From Lachnospiraceae bacterium (GTDB lineage: Bacteria; Bacillota; Clostridia; Lachnospirales; Lachnospiraceae): a stretch of 64,000 nt of DNA. Of this stretch, positions 1 to 6,895 are shown piece after piece (within the stretch, counting starts at the first letter, position 1; each line of letters begins with the position of its first letter). The DNA lies in assembly GCA_017441585.1 (NCBI GenBank), contig JAFRWW010000038.1, positions 1 through 64,000 of the forward strand, in the 5' to 3' direction. A model generated the notes under the pieces. That model was given only the letters and a program-made list of their open reading frames with translations. It was not told the DNA's origin and did no database searches. Both the position numbers and the translations under genes were made by a program.

Positions 1-140
1 GCATTGGCATACAACAGTTTAGACTCAATTAATGAAAAAGCAATGGCTTTTTTTGTCCGACTGAAAATGGTTATTTCTTTTCGACTCAGATTGGTTAAAT
101 CTTTCCGACCCTGAGTGGTTAATTCAATCCGACTCTAACA
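1..140. mobile_element. Right end of an IS21-like element (partial)
   Basis: Three 24-bp units (56-79, 80-103, 104-127) and a partial fourth (128-140) share the pattern TCCGACT-n5-TGGTTA. Read inward from 140 the end starts TGTTAGAGTCGGA. Several repeated sequences at a TG...CA terminus are typical of IS21-family ends. A small hairpin with a T run (about 36-54, AAAAAGC/GCTTTTTT) could be the terminator of its last gene. The transposase genes would lie left of the window. The family call is inference, because no transposase is visible here. The sequence differs from the complete IS21 element at 6793-9320. Confidence 0.55.
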
Positions 141-701
141 AAGCGTTATACATTTCCTTCATCACAAATTGAGGAAGTATGTAAATATCGTGGATTAGAA
201 TATGGAACATTTAAGATTAATAATAGAGAATATGATGTTAATTTTATTAATGGTTATGGTGCATATATAGGAAGTATTATAAATTCTAAGAAAAAACTAA
301 AGAATTTTTTTAAAGGATGGATGCAATATCCGTGTGATGCAGGTTTTTTTGACTATTATTGTTTGAAAATGGCTCATTCTAGTGGACATATGCTATGGAT
401 AATAAATGATGGATTTTTTGTAATTAGTGGGAATGGGAATATGTATCGCATTCCATTGAAGTCAAATACTGAAATAACAATAAAAGAGGGGGTGTTGATA
501 ACAAGATTAACAATAGATGGTGGTGGAATTTGTGCAATAGAAGGTAATGGAAGCGGTACTTATAATTCGTTAGAGTTAGAGTTTTCCAAAGATCATGAAG
601 CCCGGACGTTCTATGATGTTTTGATAAATGCCAAAAATCATAATTATAAGACCAAAGCCGGAATTGTGTTCGTTATGGTTCCTCGTGTTTGGCCGGAGTA
701 A
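141..701 (+). pseudogene. Unrecognised gene, 5' end removed by the IS insertion
   Basis: The frame is open from just after a stop at 120-122, straight through the IS end at 140, to a stop at 701. The sequence before the first internal ATG (321) already reads like protein (KRYTFPSSQIEEVCKYRGLE), so the true start is lost to the left of the IS end. About 187 codons remain. The product is rich in Gly, Asn and aromatic residues and shows no motif I recognise. A start at 321 would give a 126-residue protein, but no ribosome site precedes it. I therefore call it an interrupted fragment. It ends about 100 bp before a strong terminator. Confidence 0.6.
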
Positions 702-798
702 ACAATCGAATCTTATAAATTGTTTTAAAAAACAATATCTGGATATAAACGATAATCTAAACGGCTTTAAGAAATAAGAATAGTTGTCATAAAAAAGT

Positions 799-837
799 AA
801 GGCAGGGATAACCAATTGCGGTTATCCCTGCCTTTTT
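799..837 (+). terminator. Rho-independent terminator
   Basis: A 13-bp perfect stem (801-813 GGCAGGGATAACC with 820-832) and a 6-nt loop are followed by five T. It would end transcription of the truncated gene upstream. The A run before the stem also allows it to work on the minus strand for the small gene ending at 874. Confidence 0.85.
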
Positions 838-873
838 GAGGTATATAACATATTGAAAGAAAATGATGTAACA

Positions 874-1047
874 TTATGAGCGATGGATATATTCTTCTAT
901 ATCGCTTTTTAGGATAAGCCATTTCCCACTGATTTTATGTGCCTCTATTATTCTATCGTGTATTAATCTGAGAGCATTATTTTTCCCGATGTGTAACAGT
1001 TGCATTAGTTCCTTCAATGTAAGAATGCCAGGTGTATTCTCTAGCAT
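874..1047 (-). CDS. Small helix-turn-helix (excisionase/MerR-like) protein, 57 aa
   Basis: On the minus strand an ATG at 1047 follows a strong AGGAGGG site (about 1053-1059). It opens a 57-residue frame ending in TAA at 874. The product runs MLENTPGILTLKELMQLLHI, then GKNNALRLIHDRII, then KWLILKSDIEEYI. The order 'T-x-KEL-x-x-LLxI-x-x-x-x-A-x-R-LI' then 'W-x-I-x-x-x-D-x-E-x-YI' is that of the HTH_17 DNA-binding domain of excisionases and element regulators. It is divergent from the recombination operon starting at 1198, so it may regulate that operon or act in excision. The role is inference. Confidence 0.75.
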   Translation of the reverse strand: MLENTPGILTLKELMQLLHIGKNNALRLIHDRIIEAHKISGKWLILKSDIEEYIHRS

Positions 1048-1197
1048 TTTTCTTCCCTCCTAAAAACATGGTTTTTATAAAATTGTTCATACTTAAGGTT
1101 CAAATAAATCACCAAAGCATTTAAATGAGTTCCCCTTAGACTGTAATGCCTGAGATTTAATTTATACATCATTTCCATGGAAAGGAGGTCTCATACC

Positions 1198-1299
1198 ATG
1201 AACGATTTCAAATATAAGATCATTAAATGTGCCGTTGATTTTGCTATTGTCATACTTAACGGTATCAAATCTGTTTTTCAGAAAGAAAAGAGCTCATGA
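1198..1299 (+). CDS. Small hypothetical protein, 33 aa, first ORF of the recombination operon
   Basis: The ATG at 1198 follows AAAGGAGG (1181-1188) at good spacing. The product begins MNDFKYKIIKCAVDFAIVIL and ends QKEKSS, with one hydrophobic stretch (about residues 9-21) and a basic tail. It may be a one-helix membrane or amphipathic peptide. The next gene starts 53 bp later on the same strand. The ribosome site is the main support, and no family is recognised. Confidence 0.5.
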   Translation: MNDFKYKIIKCAVDFAIVILNGIKSVFQKEKSS

Positions 1300-1352
1300 G
1301 CATTTTATGAATAAAATAACGGTTGATTAATCAGAAAGGAAGGTTGGTTAAT

Positions 1353-2288
1353 ATGGCAGCAGAGGTTGAAAGCATGTTTTACGTGCGAAATAAGCCCTGG
1401 CATAACCTTGGAGTTTGTGTATCTGATGCACCGGCTTCGAGTGAGGCATTAGAATTAGCAGGGCTAAATTGGATGGTTGAGCAGAAAGATGTATTTACAT
1501 CGGACTATAAGTATGTTCCTGGATATAAGGCAAATGTCAGGAATAAGGATGGCGTTACTCTGGGTATTGTGACAGATAGATACAAGGTGGTACAGAACGA
1601 AGATGCATTTAAGTTCACAGATGAACTTCTGGGTGAGGGCGTTCGTTATGAAACAGCGGGTTCATTACAGAATGGCAAGCGTGTATGGCTTCTTGCCAAA
1701 ATGCCTGATAAGTATGTGATAGCGGGTGACAAGATCGATCCATATTTCCTTATAATGAACTCTCATGATGGTTCCTGTGGAATCAAGGCGTGCATGACTC
1801 CGGTACGTGTAGTCTGTAATAATACGTTAAATCTCGCTCTTAATAACGCTAAGAGGATCTGGACTACAAAGCATACGGAAAATATCATGAGCAGGATGAC
1901 GGAAGCTCAGGAAACGCTTTTCATGGCTGAAAATTATATGAGTGCCCTTGGACGGAAAGTTGATGACCTGATAAAGATCAGACTTACCGATGCAAAAGTG
2001 CTTGAGTATATGTCAGATATGTTTCCTGTTACCGAGGACATGTCTGATAGTCAGAAAAAGAATAATCTGAGACTCCTATCAGATCTTAAGAAACGCTATT
2101 TTGACGCACCGGATTTAAAGTGCATCGGGAAAAACGCATACAGGTTCATTAACGCGGTATCGGATTTTGCCACCCATGCAGAGCCGATAAGACGTACAAA
2201 GAACTATGCTGAAAACTTATTCCTTAAGACGATAGAAGGAAATCCGTTGATCGATAAGGCTTATATGCAGGTGTGCGCAGCTGCATGA
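1353..2288 (+). CDS. DUF932 family phage/plasmid-like protein
   Basis: The 311-residue product matches the phage/plasmid-like DUF932 family (TIGR03299). It opens MAAEVESMFYVRNKPWHNLG and has the typical blocks 'GIVTDRYKVVQN', 'MPDKYVIAGDKIDPYFLIMNS' and 'TPVRVVCNNTLNLAL'. The biochemical role is unknown. These proteins recur on conjugative elements and phages beside recombination genes, as here with YqaJ and RecT. ATG 1353 was chosen over the upstream TTG 1323 because GAAAGGAAGG (1335-1344) is correctly spaced for it. A long hairpin follows the gene. Confidence 0.85.
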   Translation: MAAEVESMFYVRNKPWHNLGVCVSDAPASSEALELAGLNWMVEQKDVFTSDYKYVPGYKANVRNKDGVTLGIVTDRYKVVQNEDAFKFTDELLGEGVRYETAGSLQNGKRVWLLAKMPDKYVIAGDKIDPYFLIMNSHDGSCGIKACMTPVRVVCNNTLNLALNNAKRIWTTKHTENIMSRMTEAQETLFMAENYMSALGRKVDDLIKIRLTDAKVLEYMSDMFPVTEDMSDSQKKNNLRLLSDLKKRYFDAPDLKCIGKNAYRFINAVSDFATHAEPIRRTKNYAENLFLKTIEGNPLIDKAYMQVCAAA

Positions 2289-2317
2289 CGGTATGATTGC
2301 CATGGCCTTTTTATATA

Positions 2318-2386
2318 GTGGCCCCTGTCTATATACAATCTTACTTGGATAAGAAACATATCCTCAAGATTATAGGCAGGGGCTAC
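2318..2386 (+). promoter_or_regulatory. Long hairpin in the leader of the YqaJ gene
   Basis: GTGGCCCCTGTCTATA (2318-2333) pairs with TATAGGCAGGGGCTAC (2371-2386). The pairing continues through AATCTT/AAGATT across a small bulge and through an inner GGATA/TATCC. The stem is about 25 bp. No T run follows, so it is more likely an mRNA-processing, stability or translation-control structure than a terminator. The ribosome site of the next gene starts about 16 nt after it. Confidence 0.5.
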
Positions 2387-2416
2387 AGTTGGATATGATT
2401 GAAAAGGAGGATGCTT

Positions 2417-3349
2417 ATGAAGAGATTAGTATCAACTGTCGGGCTTCCTAAAAAGGAATGGCTTAATTATCGTAAGCAGGGCATAACCGGTACTGATGCA
2501 GGGGCAATTGCAGGTCTTAATCCATATTCTTCTGCTTTCCAGGTCTATCAGGATAAGATCACAGATATGGTTGATGAAACCGATAACGAAGCAATGAGGC
2601 AGGGACGAGATATGGAGGAATATGTGGCTTCAAGGTTTGAGGAAGCGACAGGCAAAAAGGTACGCCGTGCAAATGCGATCTACCAGAATGAGGAATACCC
2701 TTTCATGCTTGCGGATTTTGACAGACTTATCGTGGGTGAAAAGGCTGGCCTTGAATGTAAGACCGTATCTCCTTATCTGGCTGATAAGTGGTCCGACGGA
2801 GATATACCGTTGCACTATCAGATGCAGGTACAGCATTATCTTGCGGTATCAGGTTTTGAATGCTGGTATATTGCTGCGCTTATCTTTGGAAAAGAACTTC
2901 TGATAAGAGAAATCACAAGAGACGAGGGGCTCATCAGTAACCTTATTTCTATCGAGAAGAACTTCTGGTATGAGAATGTTTTAAAACGGATAATGCCTGA
3001 TCCTGACGGTAGTGAAGGCTGTGCAAAGATGATAGCCGAAATGTACTTTAGATCTGATGATAAAAAGAGTGTCGAGCTTGTTGGGTGTAATGAGATGCTT
3101 GAAAGAAGGACAGAGATTGACAGGCTGATAAAGAAACTGGAAGCAGAAAGATCTTCCATCGACCAGAAAGTAAAACTGGAAATGGGTGATGCTGCTTATG
3201 GCATTACCGAAGATTACAGGGTCAGCTGGTCTAACTATGAGCAGAGCAGGCTGGATACAAGGAAGCTTAAGGAAGAACAGCCGGAAATCTATGAAACTTA
3301 TTGTAATACCAAAACGCTAAGGCGGTTTACGGTAAACCCTGCAGCATAA
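2417..3349 (+). CDS. YqaJ-family viral recombinase (exonuclease)
   Basis: The 310-residue product has the YqaJ/lambda-exonuclease-type nuclease core: 'GITGTDAGAIAGLNPY' near the N terminus, 'MRQGRDMEEYV', the acidic D100-F-D102, 'GLECKT' with E113 and K115 as the E-x-K pair, and 'YQMQVQHYL'. Such enzymes resect DNA 5' to 3' and hand single strands to a RecT annealase, which is encoded next. The start at 2417 follows AGGAGG (2405-2410) by 6 nt; upstream TTG 2399 would overlap that site. C-terminal residues about 220-270 are charged and probably helical. Location: cytoplasm. Confidence 0.88.
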   Translation: MKRLVSTVGLPKKEWLNYRKQGITGTDAGAIAGLNPYSSAFQVYQDKITDMVDETDNEAMRQGRDMEEYVASRFEEATGKKVRRANAIYQNEEYPFMLADFDRLIVGEKAGLECKTVSPYLADKWSDGDIPLHYQMQVQHYLAVSGFECWYIAALIFGKELLIREITRDEGLISNLISIEKNFWYENVLKRIMPDPDGSEGCAKMIAEMYFRSDDKKSVELVGCNEMLERRTEIDRLIKKLEAERSSIDQKVKLEMGDAAYGITEDYRVSWSNYEQSRLDTRKLKEEQPEIYETYCNTKTLRRFTVNPAA

Positions 3350-3355
3350 AATATA

Positions 3356-3390
3356 GAGCAGTCGTCTTTATGACGGCTGTTCTTCTTTTT
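3356..3390 (+). terminator. Hairpin with T-rich tail between yqaJ and recT
   Basis: GAGCAGTCGTC (3356-3366) pairs with GACGGCTGTTC (3372-3382) using two G-U pairs, followed by TTCTTTTT. It lies in a 54-bp gap inside the operon, so it probably attenuates rather than fully stops readthrough into recT. Confidence 0.55.
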
Positions 3391-3403
3391 GAAAGGAGAT
3401 TTT

Positions 3404-4237
3404 ATGAGAAATAATATTGATTTAAAAAATGAATTAGCATTACAGGCTGAAGCAGTTTCTGCGGAAAGGAACGAAAAGCCAAGAATAACTAAAAACATGG
3501 ATACCAGTGACATGATAACCGCTTTAATGCCTGAGATAAAGAAGGCGCTCCCTTCTGTTCTTACGCCCGAGCGTTTTACACGGATGGCTCTGTCAGCAGT
3601 GAACAACAATCCTGTTTTGAAGCAGTGTACGCCGATCAGTTTCTTATCTGCACTTATGTGTGCTGCTCAGCTTGGCCTTGAACCGAACACTCCTCTTGGA
3701 CAGGCTTATCTATTGCCCTTTAAGAATAAGGGAGTGCTTGAATGCCAGTTCATCATTGGCTATAAAGGCCTGATCGACCTTGCTTACAGAAATGGAGACA
3801 TGCAGATGATACAGGCCCATACAGTGTATGAGAATGATGAATTTGAATATGAGCTTGGTCTGGAACCGAAGATATTCCATAGACCTGCACCTTCGGATAG
3901 AGGCAAGCCGGTATATTTTTATGGAATCTTCAGGACTACCAAAGGCGGCTGTGGTTTTTCAGTCATGTCCAAAGCGGATATGGATCTGTATGCACGGACA
4001 TATTCAAAGAGTGCGGGATCTGATTACAGCCCTTGGAAAACATCATACATAGAAATGGCTAAGAAGACTGTCATACGCAGGGCGTTAAAGTATGCTCCCA
4101 TAAAGACTGACTTTCAGAGGGCCATTTCGGCAGACGGCAGTATCAAGAAGAATCTCTCTGTAAACATGTCAGAGGTGAGGAATGAAGAGATACAGGCAGA
4201 AAATGAGGAGGATGCTTATGTTTTGGAAGAATACTAA
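3404..4237 (+). CDS. recT: RecT family single-strand annealing protein
   Basis: The 277-residue product shows RecT family blocks: 'ALPSVLTPERFTRMALSAV', 'SFLSALMCAAQLGLEPNTPL', 'GQAYLLPFKNKG', 'CQFIIGYKGLIDLAYR' and 'MAKKTVIRRALKYAP'. RecT binds single-stranded DNA and anneals homologous strands, paired with the YqaJ exonuclease just upstream. ATG 3404 follows GAAAGGAG (3391-3398). The acidic C-terminal tail (EEIQAENEEDAY) is encoded over the start of the next gene (20-bp overlap), so the two are probably translationally coupled. The function is a confident family inference. Confidence 0.92.
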   Translation: MRNNIDLKNELALQAEAVSAERNEKPRITKNMDTSDMITALMPEIKKALPSVLTPERFTRMALSAVNNNPVLKQCTPISFLSALMCAAQLGLEPNTPLGQAYLLPFKNKGVLECQFIIGYKGLIDLAYRNGDMQMIQAHTVYENDEFEYELGLEPKIFHRPAPSDRGKPVYFYGIFRTTKGGCGFSVMSKADMDLYARTYSKSAGSDYSPWKTSYIEMAKKTVIRRALKYAPIKTDFQRAISADGSIKKNLSVNMSEVRNEEIQAENEEDAYVLEEY

Positions 4238-4568
4238 GAAGATGAAGAAACTGCTTAAGAAGCATGTGGACAAGGAGTACAGCCTGTTTAAGAAGAGCGT
4301 GCTTAAGGCCGGTAAGAAGGACATATACAATGCCTGCGATAAGATCAAGTTTTGGGAGAATGTCTATGAGTATTTTCAGTACAACACCGCCAAACTTGAC
4401 AAAAATACCCTTTGTGCAACGAGCGGGCTGGAATCCCTAATAGCAGAACTATGGAATCTATATCTGAATTATGAGCCGTTAAAGGTCAACACCTGGGAAG
4501 ATATAGATGAACTTGTCCAGACATTTGTAAATCTGCAGCTCCGCAAGACTATCAAGAAGGATACATAG
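4218..4568 (+). CDS. Hypothetical protein, 116 aa, overlapping recT
   Basis: ATG 4218 follows GAGGAGG (4205-4211) inside the end of recT. The product begins MFWKNTKKMKKLLKKHVDKE, a strongly basic amphipathic helix, and continues with helical segments (LESLIAELWNLYLNY, DELVQTFVNLQL). No catalytic motif is seen and I do not recognise the family. The operon position suggests an accessory role in element recombination or replication, which is not shown by the sequence. Confidence 0.65.
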   Translation: MFWKNTKKMKKLLKKHVDKEYSLFKKSVLKAGKKDIYNACDKIKFWENVYEYFQYNTAKLDKNTLCATSGLESLIAELWNLYLNYEPLKVNTWEDIDELVQTFVNLQLRKTIKKDT

Positions 4569-4605
4569 ATTGGCAGTTTAAGATAGATGAGAAAGGAGTC
4601 ATGGA

Positions 4606-4725
4606 ATGGATAGGATATCAGATTGTTTTAAGGATTTTATTTTTCGCTTGGTGATTGTGCTCATTATGGTTATTACCAGGATCAACGGTATGTTTAACAG
4701 ATTGGGTTCACGAGGAAAGGAGTAA
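4606..4725 (+). CDS. Small membrane protein, 39 aa
   Basis: ATG 4606 follows AAAGGAG (4592-4598). The product has a charged start (MDRISDCFKD), one hydrophobic helix (FIFRLVIVLIMVI, about residues 11-23) and a basic tail. Its last codons contain the GGAAAGGAG ribosome site of the DUF5688 gene, whose ATG lies 3 bp after the stop. That packing supports real translation. An overlapping ATG at 4601 gives only 17 residues. The function is unknown. Confidence 0.5.
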   Translation: MDRISDCFKDFIFRLVIVLIMVITRINGMFNRLGSRGKE

Positions 4726-4728
4726 GGT

Positions 4729-5631
4729 ATGAATGGTATAGATACATTTTCTGATGCTTTGATAGCTGATATTTCAAAAAGATGTAAGAAGGAATTGGGA
4801 GAAGACTGTACCGTAATCTCCCAGGAAGTTGACAAGCTTAACGGCGTTAAGCTGCATGGCATTACTGTTTCAAGAGGAGACAGCAGCATATCTCCGGTTA
4901 TATATGCAGAAAACTACATTGATATGTTTGAGGATGGTAAGCAGATGGATTATATCATAGATTCCGTTATGGAGATTTTTAAGCGCCATTTTGAAACAAA
5001 GCCGGATATTGATAGTAGCATGTTTTCTGACTGGAACTGTGTCAAGGATAAGATCGGTGCAAGGCTTATAAACTATGAAGCAAATAAGGATATGCTGAAA
5101 GAAACACCTTACATCAGATTCCTTGACCTGGCTGTCATTTTTGATATCAAGGGGAGTCATACTTCTCTTGGAAGCTGCTCAGTGAGGATTACAAATCATC
5201 TTATGGATTTCTGGGGGATTTCGCTCACGGATCTGGAAACGGCATTTAATGAGAATCTTTCAAAGATGGAGGTTGATATTAAGCCGTTGTCAGAGTTGAT
5301 CGGAAAGTTTCTTACAGGAGATTCTGGGTGTGGAAATGATCTGATCTGCCCGCTCTGTGTTATGAGTACGAATGAGGCATATGGAGCCATAGCTATGCTT
5401 AGGAAAGACGTAATAAAGGCTTTCACAGAGCGTATAGGCAGAGATGTTTACATCATCCCTTCTTCTGTTCATGAACTGCTCCTCTATCCTGCAAATGAAA
5501 ATGCTATGGTGCCGGAGATCAACTCCATGATAAATGAGGTCAATCGTAATGTACTGAACCCGATGGATGTGCTCTCTGATCATGCTTATTTCTATTCCAG
5601 AGAACTGGATGATATCAGTATAGTTGCTTGA
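4729..5631 (+). CDS. DUF5688 family protein
   Basis: The 300-residue product resembles the DUF5688 proteins common on Lachnospiraceae mobile elements. It has an N-terminal 'GVKLHGITVSRGDSSISPVIY' region, 'FLDLAVIFDIKG' in the middle, and a C-terminal block with 'ICPLCVMSTNEAYGAIAMLRKDVI', 'IIPSSVHELLLYPANE' and 'NVLNPMDVLSDHAYFYSREL'. The family has no established activity. The gene has its own AAAGGAG site inside the preceding small ORF and closes the recombination operon. Confidence 0.75.
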   Translation: MNGIDTFSDALIADISKRCKKELGEDCTVISQEVDKLNGVKLHGITVSRGDSSISPVIYAENYIDMFEDGKQMDYIIDSVMEIFKRHFETKPDIDSSMFSDWNCVKDKIGARLINYEANKDMLKETPYIRFLDLAVIFDIKGSHTSLGSCSVRITNHLMDFWGISLTDLETAFNENLSKMEVDIKPLSELIGKFLTGDSGCGNDLICPLCVMSTNEAYGAIAMLRKDVIKAFTERIGRDVYIIPSSVHELLLYPANENAMVPEINSMINEVNRNVLNPMDVLSDHAYFYSRELDDISIVA

Positions 5632-5633
5632 GC

Positions 5634-5750
5634 AAAGTGGTAAAAGTAACGTATATGAAAAAAGTGGTAAAACTGCGGCTGTCAGATGGAATTTCCATAA
5701 GAATTATGGTGGCATATCTGACGGTCGTCAGATTGACCACTATACCACAA
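5634..5750. other. Cluster of direct and inverted repeats, possible res site
   Basis: Two copies of AAAGTGGTAAAA-S-T (5634-5647 and 5661-5674) lie 27 bp apart. The related inverted sequence ACCACTATACCAC is at 5736-5748. GTCAGAT (5681-5687) faces ATCTGAC (5716-5722), which overlaps the palindrome TGACGGTCGTCA (5719-5730). Serine resolvases often have their multi-site res region directly upstream of the gene, and one starts at 5812. Short frames across this stretch have no ribosome site. The assignment is inference. Confidence 0.4.
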
Positions 5751-5754
5751 GATA

Positions 5755-5797
5755 CAGGCGAGAGGATTTGGATTTTTCTCTCGCCTGTTCTTTTTTG
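5755..5797 (+). terminator. Rho-independent terminator before the recombinase
   Basis: CAGGCGAGAG (5755-5764) pairs with CTCTCGCCTG (5778-5787), followed by TTCTTTTTT. It ends the DUF5688 operon 15 bp before the recombinase start. The recombinase may therefore be read only by leakage or from a promoter close to the repeats. Confidence 0.8.
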
Positions 5798-5811
5798 TAT
5801 AAGGAGAATAT

Positions 5812-6513
5812 ATGGTATATGGATATTGCAGAATCAGCACACCTAAACAAAGCATTGAACGACAGGTTCGAAATATAATGAAAGCCTATCCGGATGCTCA
5901 TATAGTTCGGGAAGTATTTACTGGAACTAAGTTCCAAGGCCGTAAGGAATTTGAGAAGCTTTACAAAGCGGCACAGCCCGGAGATACCATCATTTTCGAT
6001 GAGGTATCTCGTATGAGTAGAACCGCCGAAGAAGGATTCACGCTTTACAAAGAACTGTTTAACAAGGGCATCAATCTAATTTTCCTAAAAGAGCCACACA
6101 TTAACACCGCTACATACAAACAATCTATGGAAGCTCAGCTGAATTTATCTCTCAAAAGTGGCGACCAAGCAACGGATGAATTAATGAAGACAATCCTTGA
6201 CGCTCTAAATCGATACATTCTTACGCTCGCTCAAAAACAGATTCTGTTTGCTTTTGAACAGTCAGAAAAAGAGGTTCAGGATCTTCGCCGCAGAACTAGA
6301 GAGGGTCTTGAAACCGCAAAGCTGAATGGAAAACAGGTTGGTCAACGAAAAGGAGAAAGGTTGACCACAAAAAAATCCATTCAAGCTAAGGAATTGATAT
6401 TGAAGCACAGCCGAGATTTTAATGGTTCCCTTAACGATAACGACTGTATCAAGCTGATAGGCATTTCTCGCAAAACCTACTACAAATATAAGAGGGAGTT
6501 GGTTCAAGCCTAA
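5812..6513 (+). CDS. Serine recombinase (resolvase family)
   Basis: The 233-residue product opens MVYGYCRISTPKQS, the resolvase catalytic motif with nucleophile Ser9. 'GDTIIFDEVSRMSRTAEEG' carries the conserved S-R-x-x-R residues. A coiled helix (about 150-175) leads to 'RRRTREGLETAKLNGKQVGQRKG' and a C-terminal helix-turn-helix ('LNDNDCIKLIGISRKTYYKYKREL'). The size fits small resolvases, not large serine integrases. ATG 5812 follows AAGGAGA. It probably resolves dimers or cointegrates of the element through the repeats just upstream. A hairpin overlaps its stop codon. Confidence 0.88.
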   Translation: MVYGYCRISTPKQSIERQVRNIMKAYPDAHIVREVFTGTKFQGRKEFEKLYKAAQPGDTIIFDEVSRMSRTAEEGFTLYKELFNKGINLIFLKEPHINTATYKQSMEAQLNLSLKSGDQATDELMKTILDALNRYILTLAQKQILFAFEQSEKEVQDLRRRTREGLETAKLNGKQVGQRKGERLTTKKSIQAKELILKHSRDFNGSLNDNDCIKLIGISRKTYYKYKRELVQA

Positions 6514-6523
6514 ACTCCCTCTT
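6490..6523. terminator. Hairpin across the recombinase stop codon
   Basis: AAGAGGGAGTT (6490-6500) pairs perfectly with AACTCCCTCTT (6513-6523) around a 12-nt loop. The stem includes the TAA stop. No long T run follows, so it may serve as a weak bidirectional terminator between two convergent genes (6513 plus, 6547 minus). Confidence 0.6.
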
Positions 6524-6546
6524 TAACGAAGGATAATAACGTGCTA

Positions 6547-6738
6547 TTATTTGTGTTTCTTTTTTTTTGCTGTTTTATTACCATTTATGAATTTTTCTAC
6601 ATCAGAAATATTTATCAAATAATGACCTCTTATTTTTGCAGCAGAAAGTTCTCCACTCTTAATCAGTTTATAAACTGTACTTTTCCCGAGCTTTAAATAC
6701 TTACACACATCTTCCACCAATAATAATTTATCGACCAT
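6547..6738 (-). CDS. Excisionase-like DNA-binding protein
   Basis: The 63-residue product, MVDKLLLVEDVCKYLKLGKS followed by TVYKLIKSGELSAAKIRGHYLI and SDVEKFI, is a classic HTH_17/excisionase-type winged helix, with a Lys-rich tail (KTAKKKKHK). AAGGAGAG lies just before the start. These small proteins bend DNA for excision or regulate element genes. Its own promoter region runs into the IS21 element whose end is at 6793, so the insertion may have changed its expression. Confidence 0.82.
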   Translation of the reverse strand: MVDKLLLVEDVCKYLKLGKSTVYKLIKSGELSAAKIRGHYLINISDVEKFINGNKTAKKKKHK

Positions 6739-6895
6739 GCTTTTCTCTCCTTAAGAATAAACAATAGTATATATGACTATATGATTATTGTATGTGCTAA
6801 CTTAAATTTAGGTCATTTGGCTCATTGAAAATTAGGTCACTCCAAGACCTATATGTTATCCTTTATCTAACAATAGATAAAGGAGGTTGAAGGGA

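Noticed and set aside
56..140. 24-bp repeats as a CRISPR array
   Set aside because: Units are directly adjacent with no unique spacers, are diverged, and end at a TG..CA-type terminus; an IS end explains them better.
5624..5878. Open frames across the recombinase leader (5624-5878 and 5628-5846)
   Set aside because: They have no ribosome site, run through repeats and a terminator, and overlap the true recombinase start in another frame.
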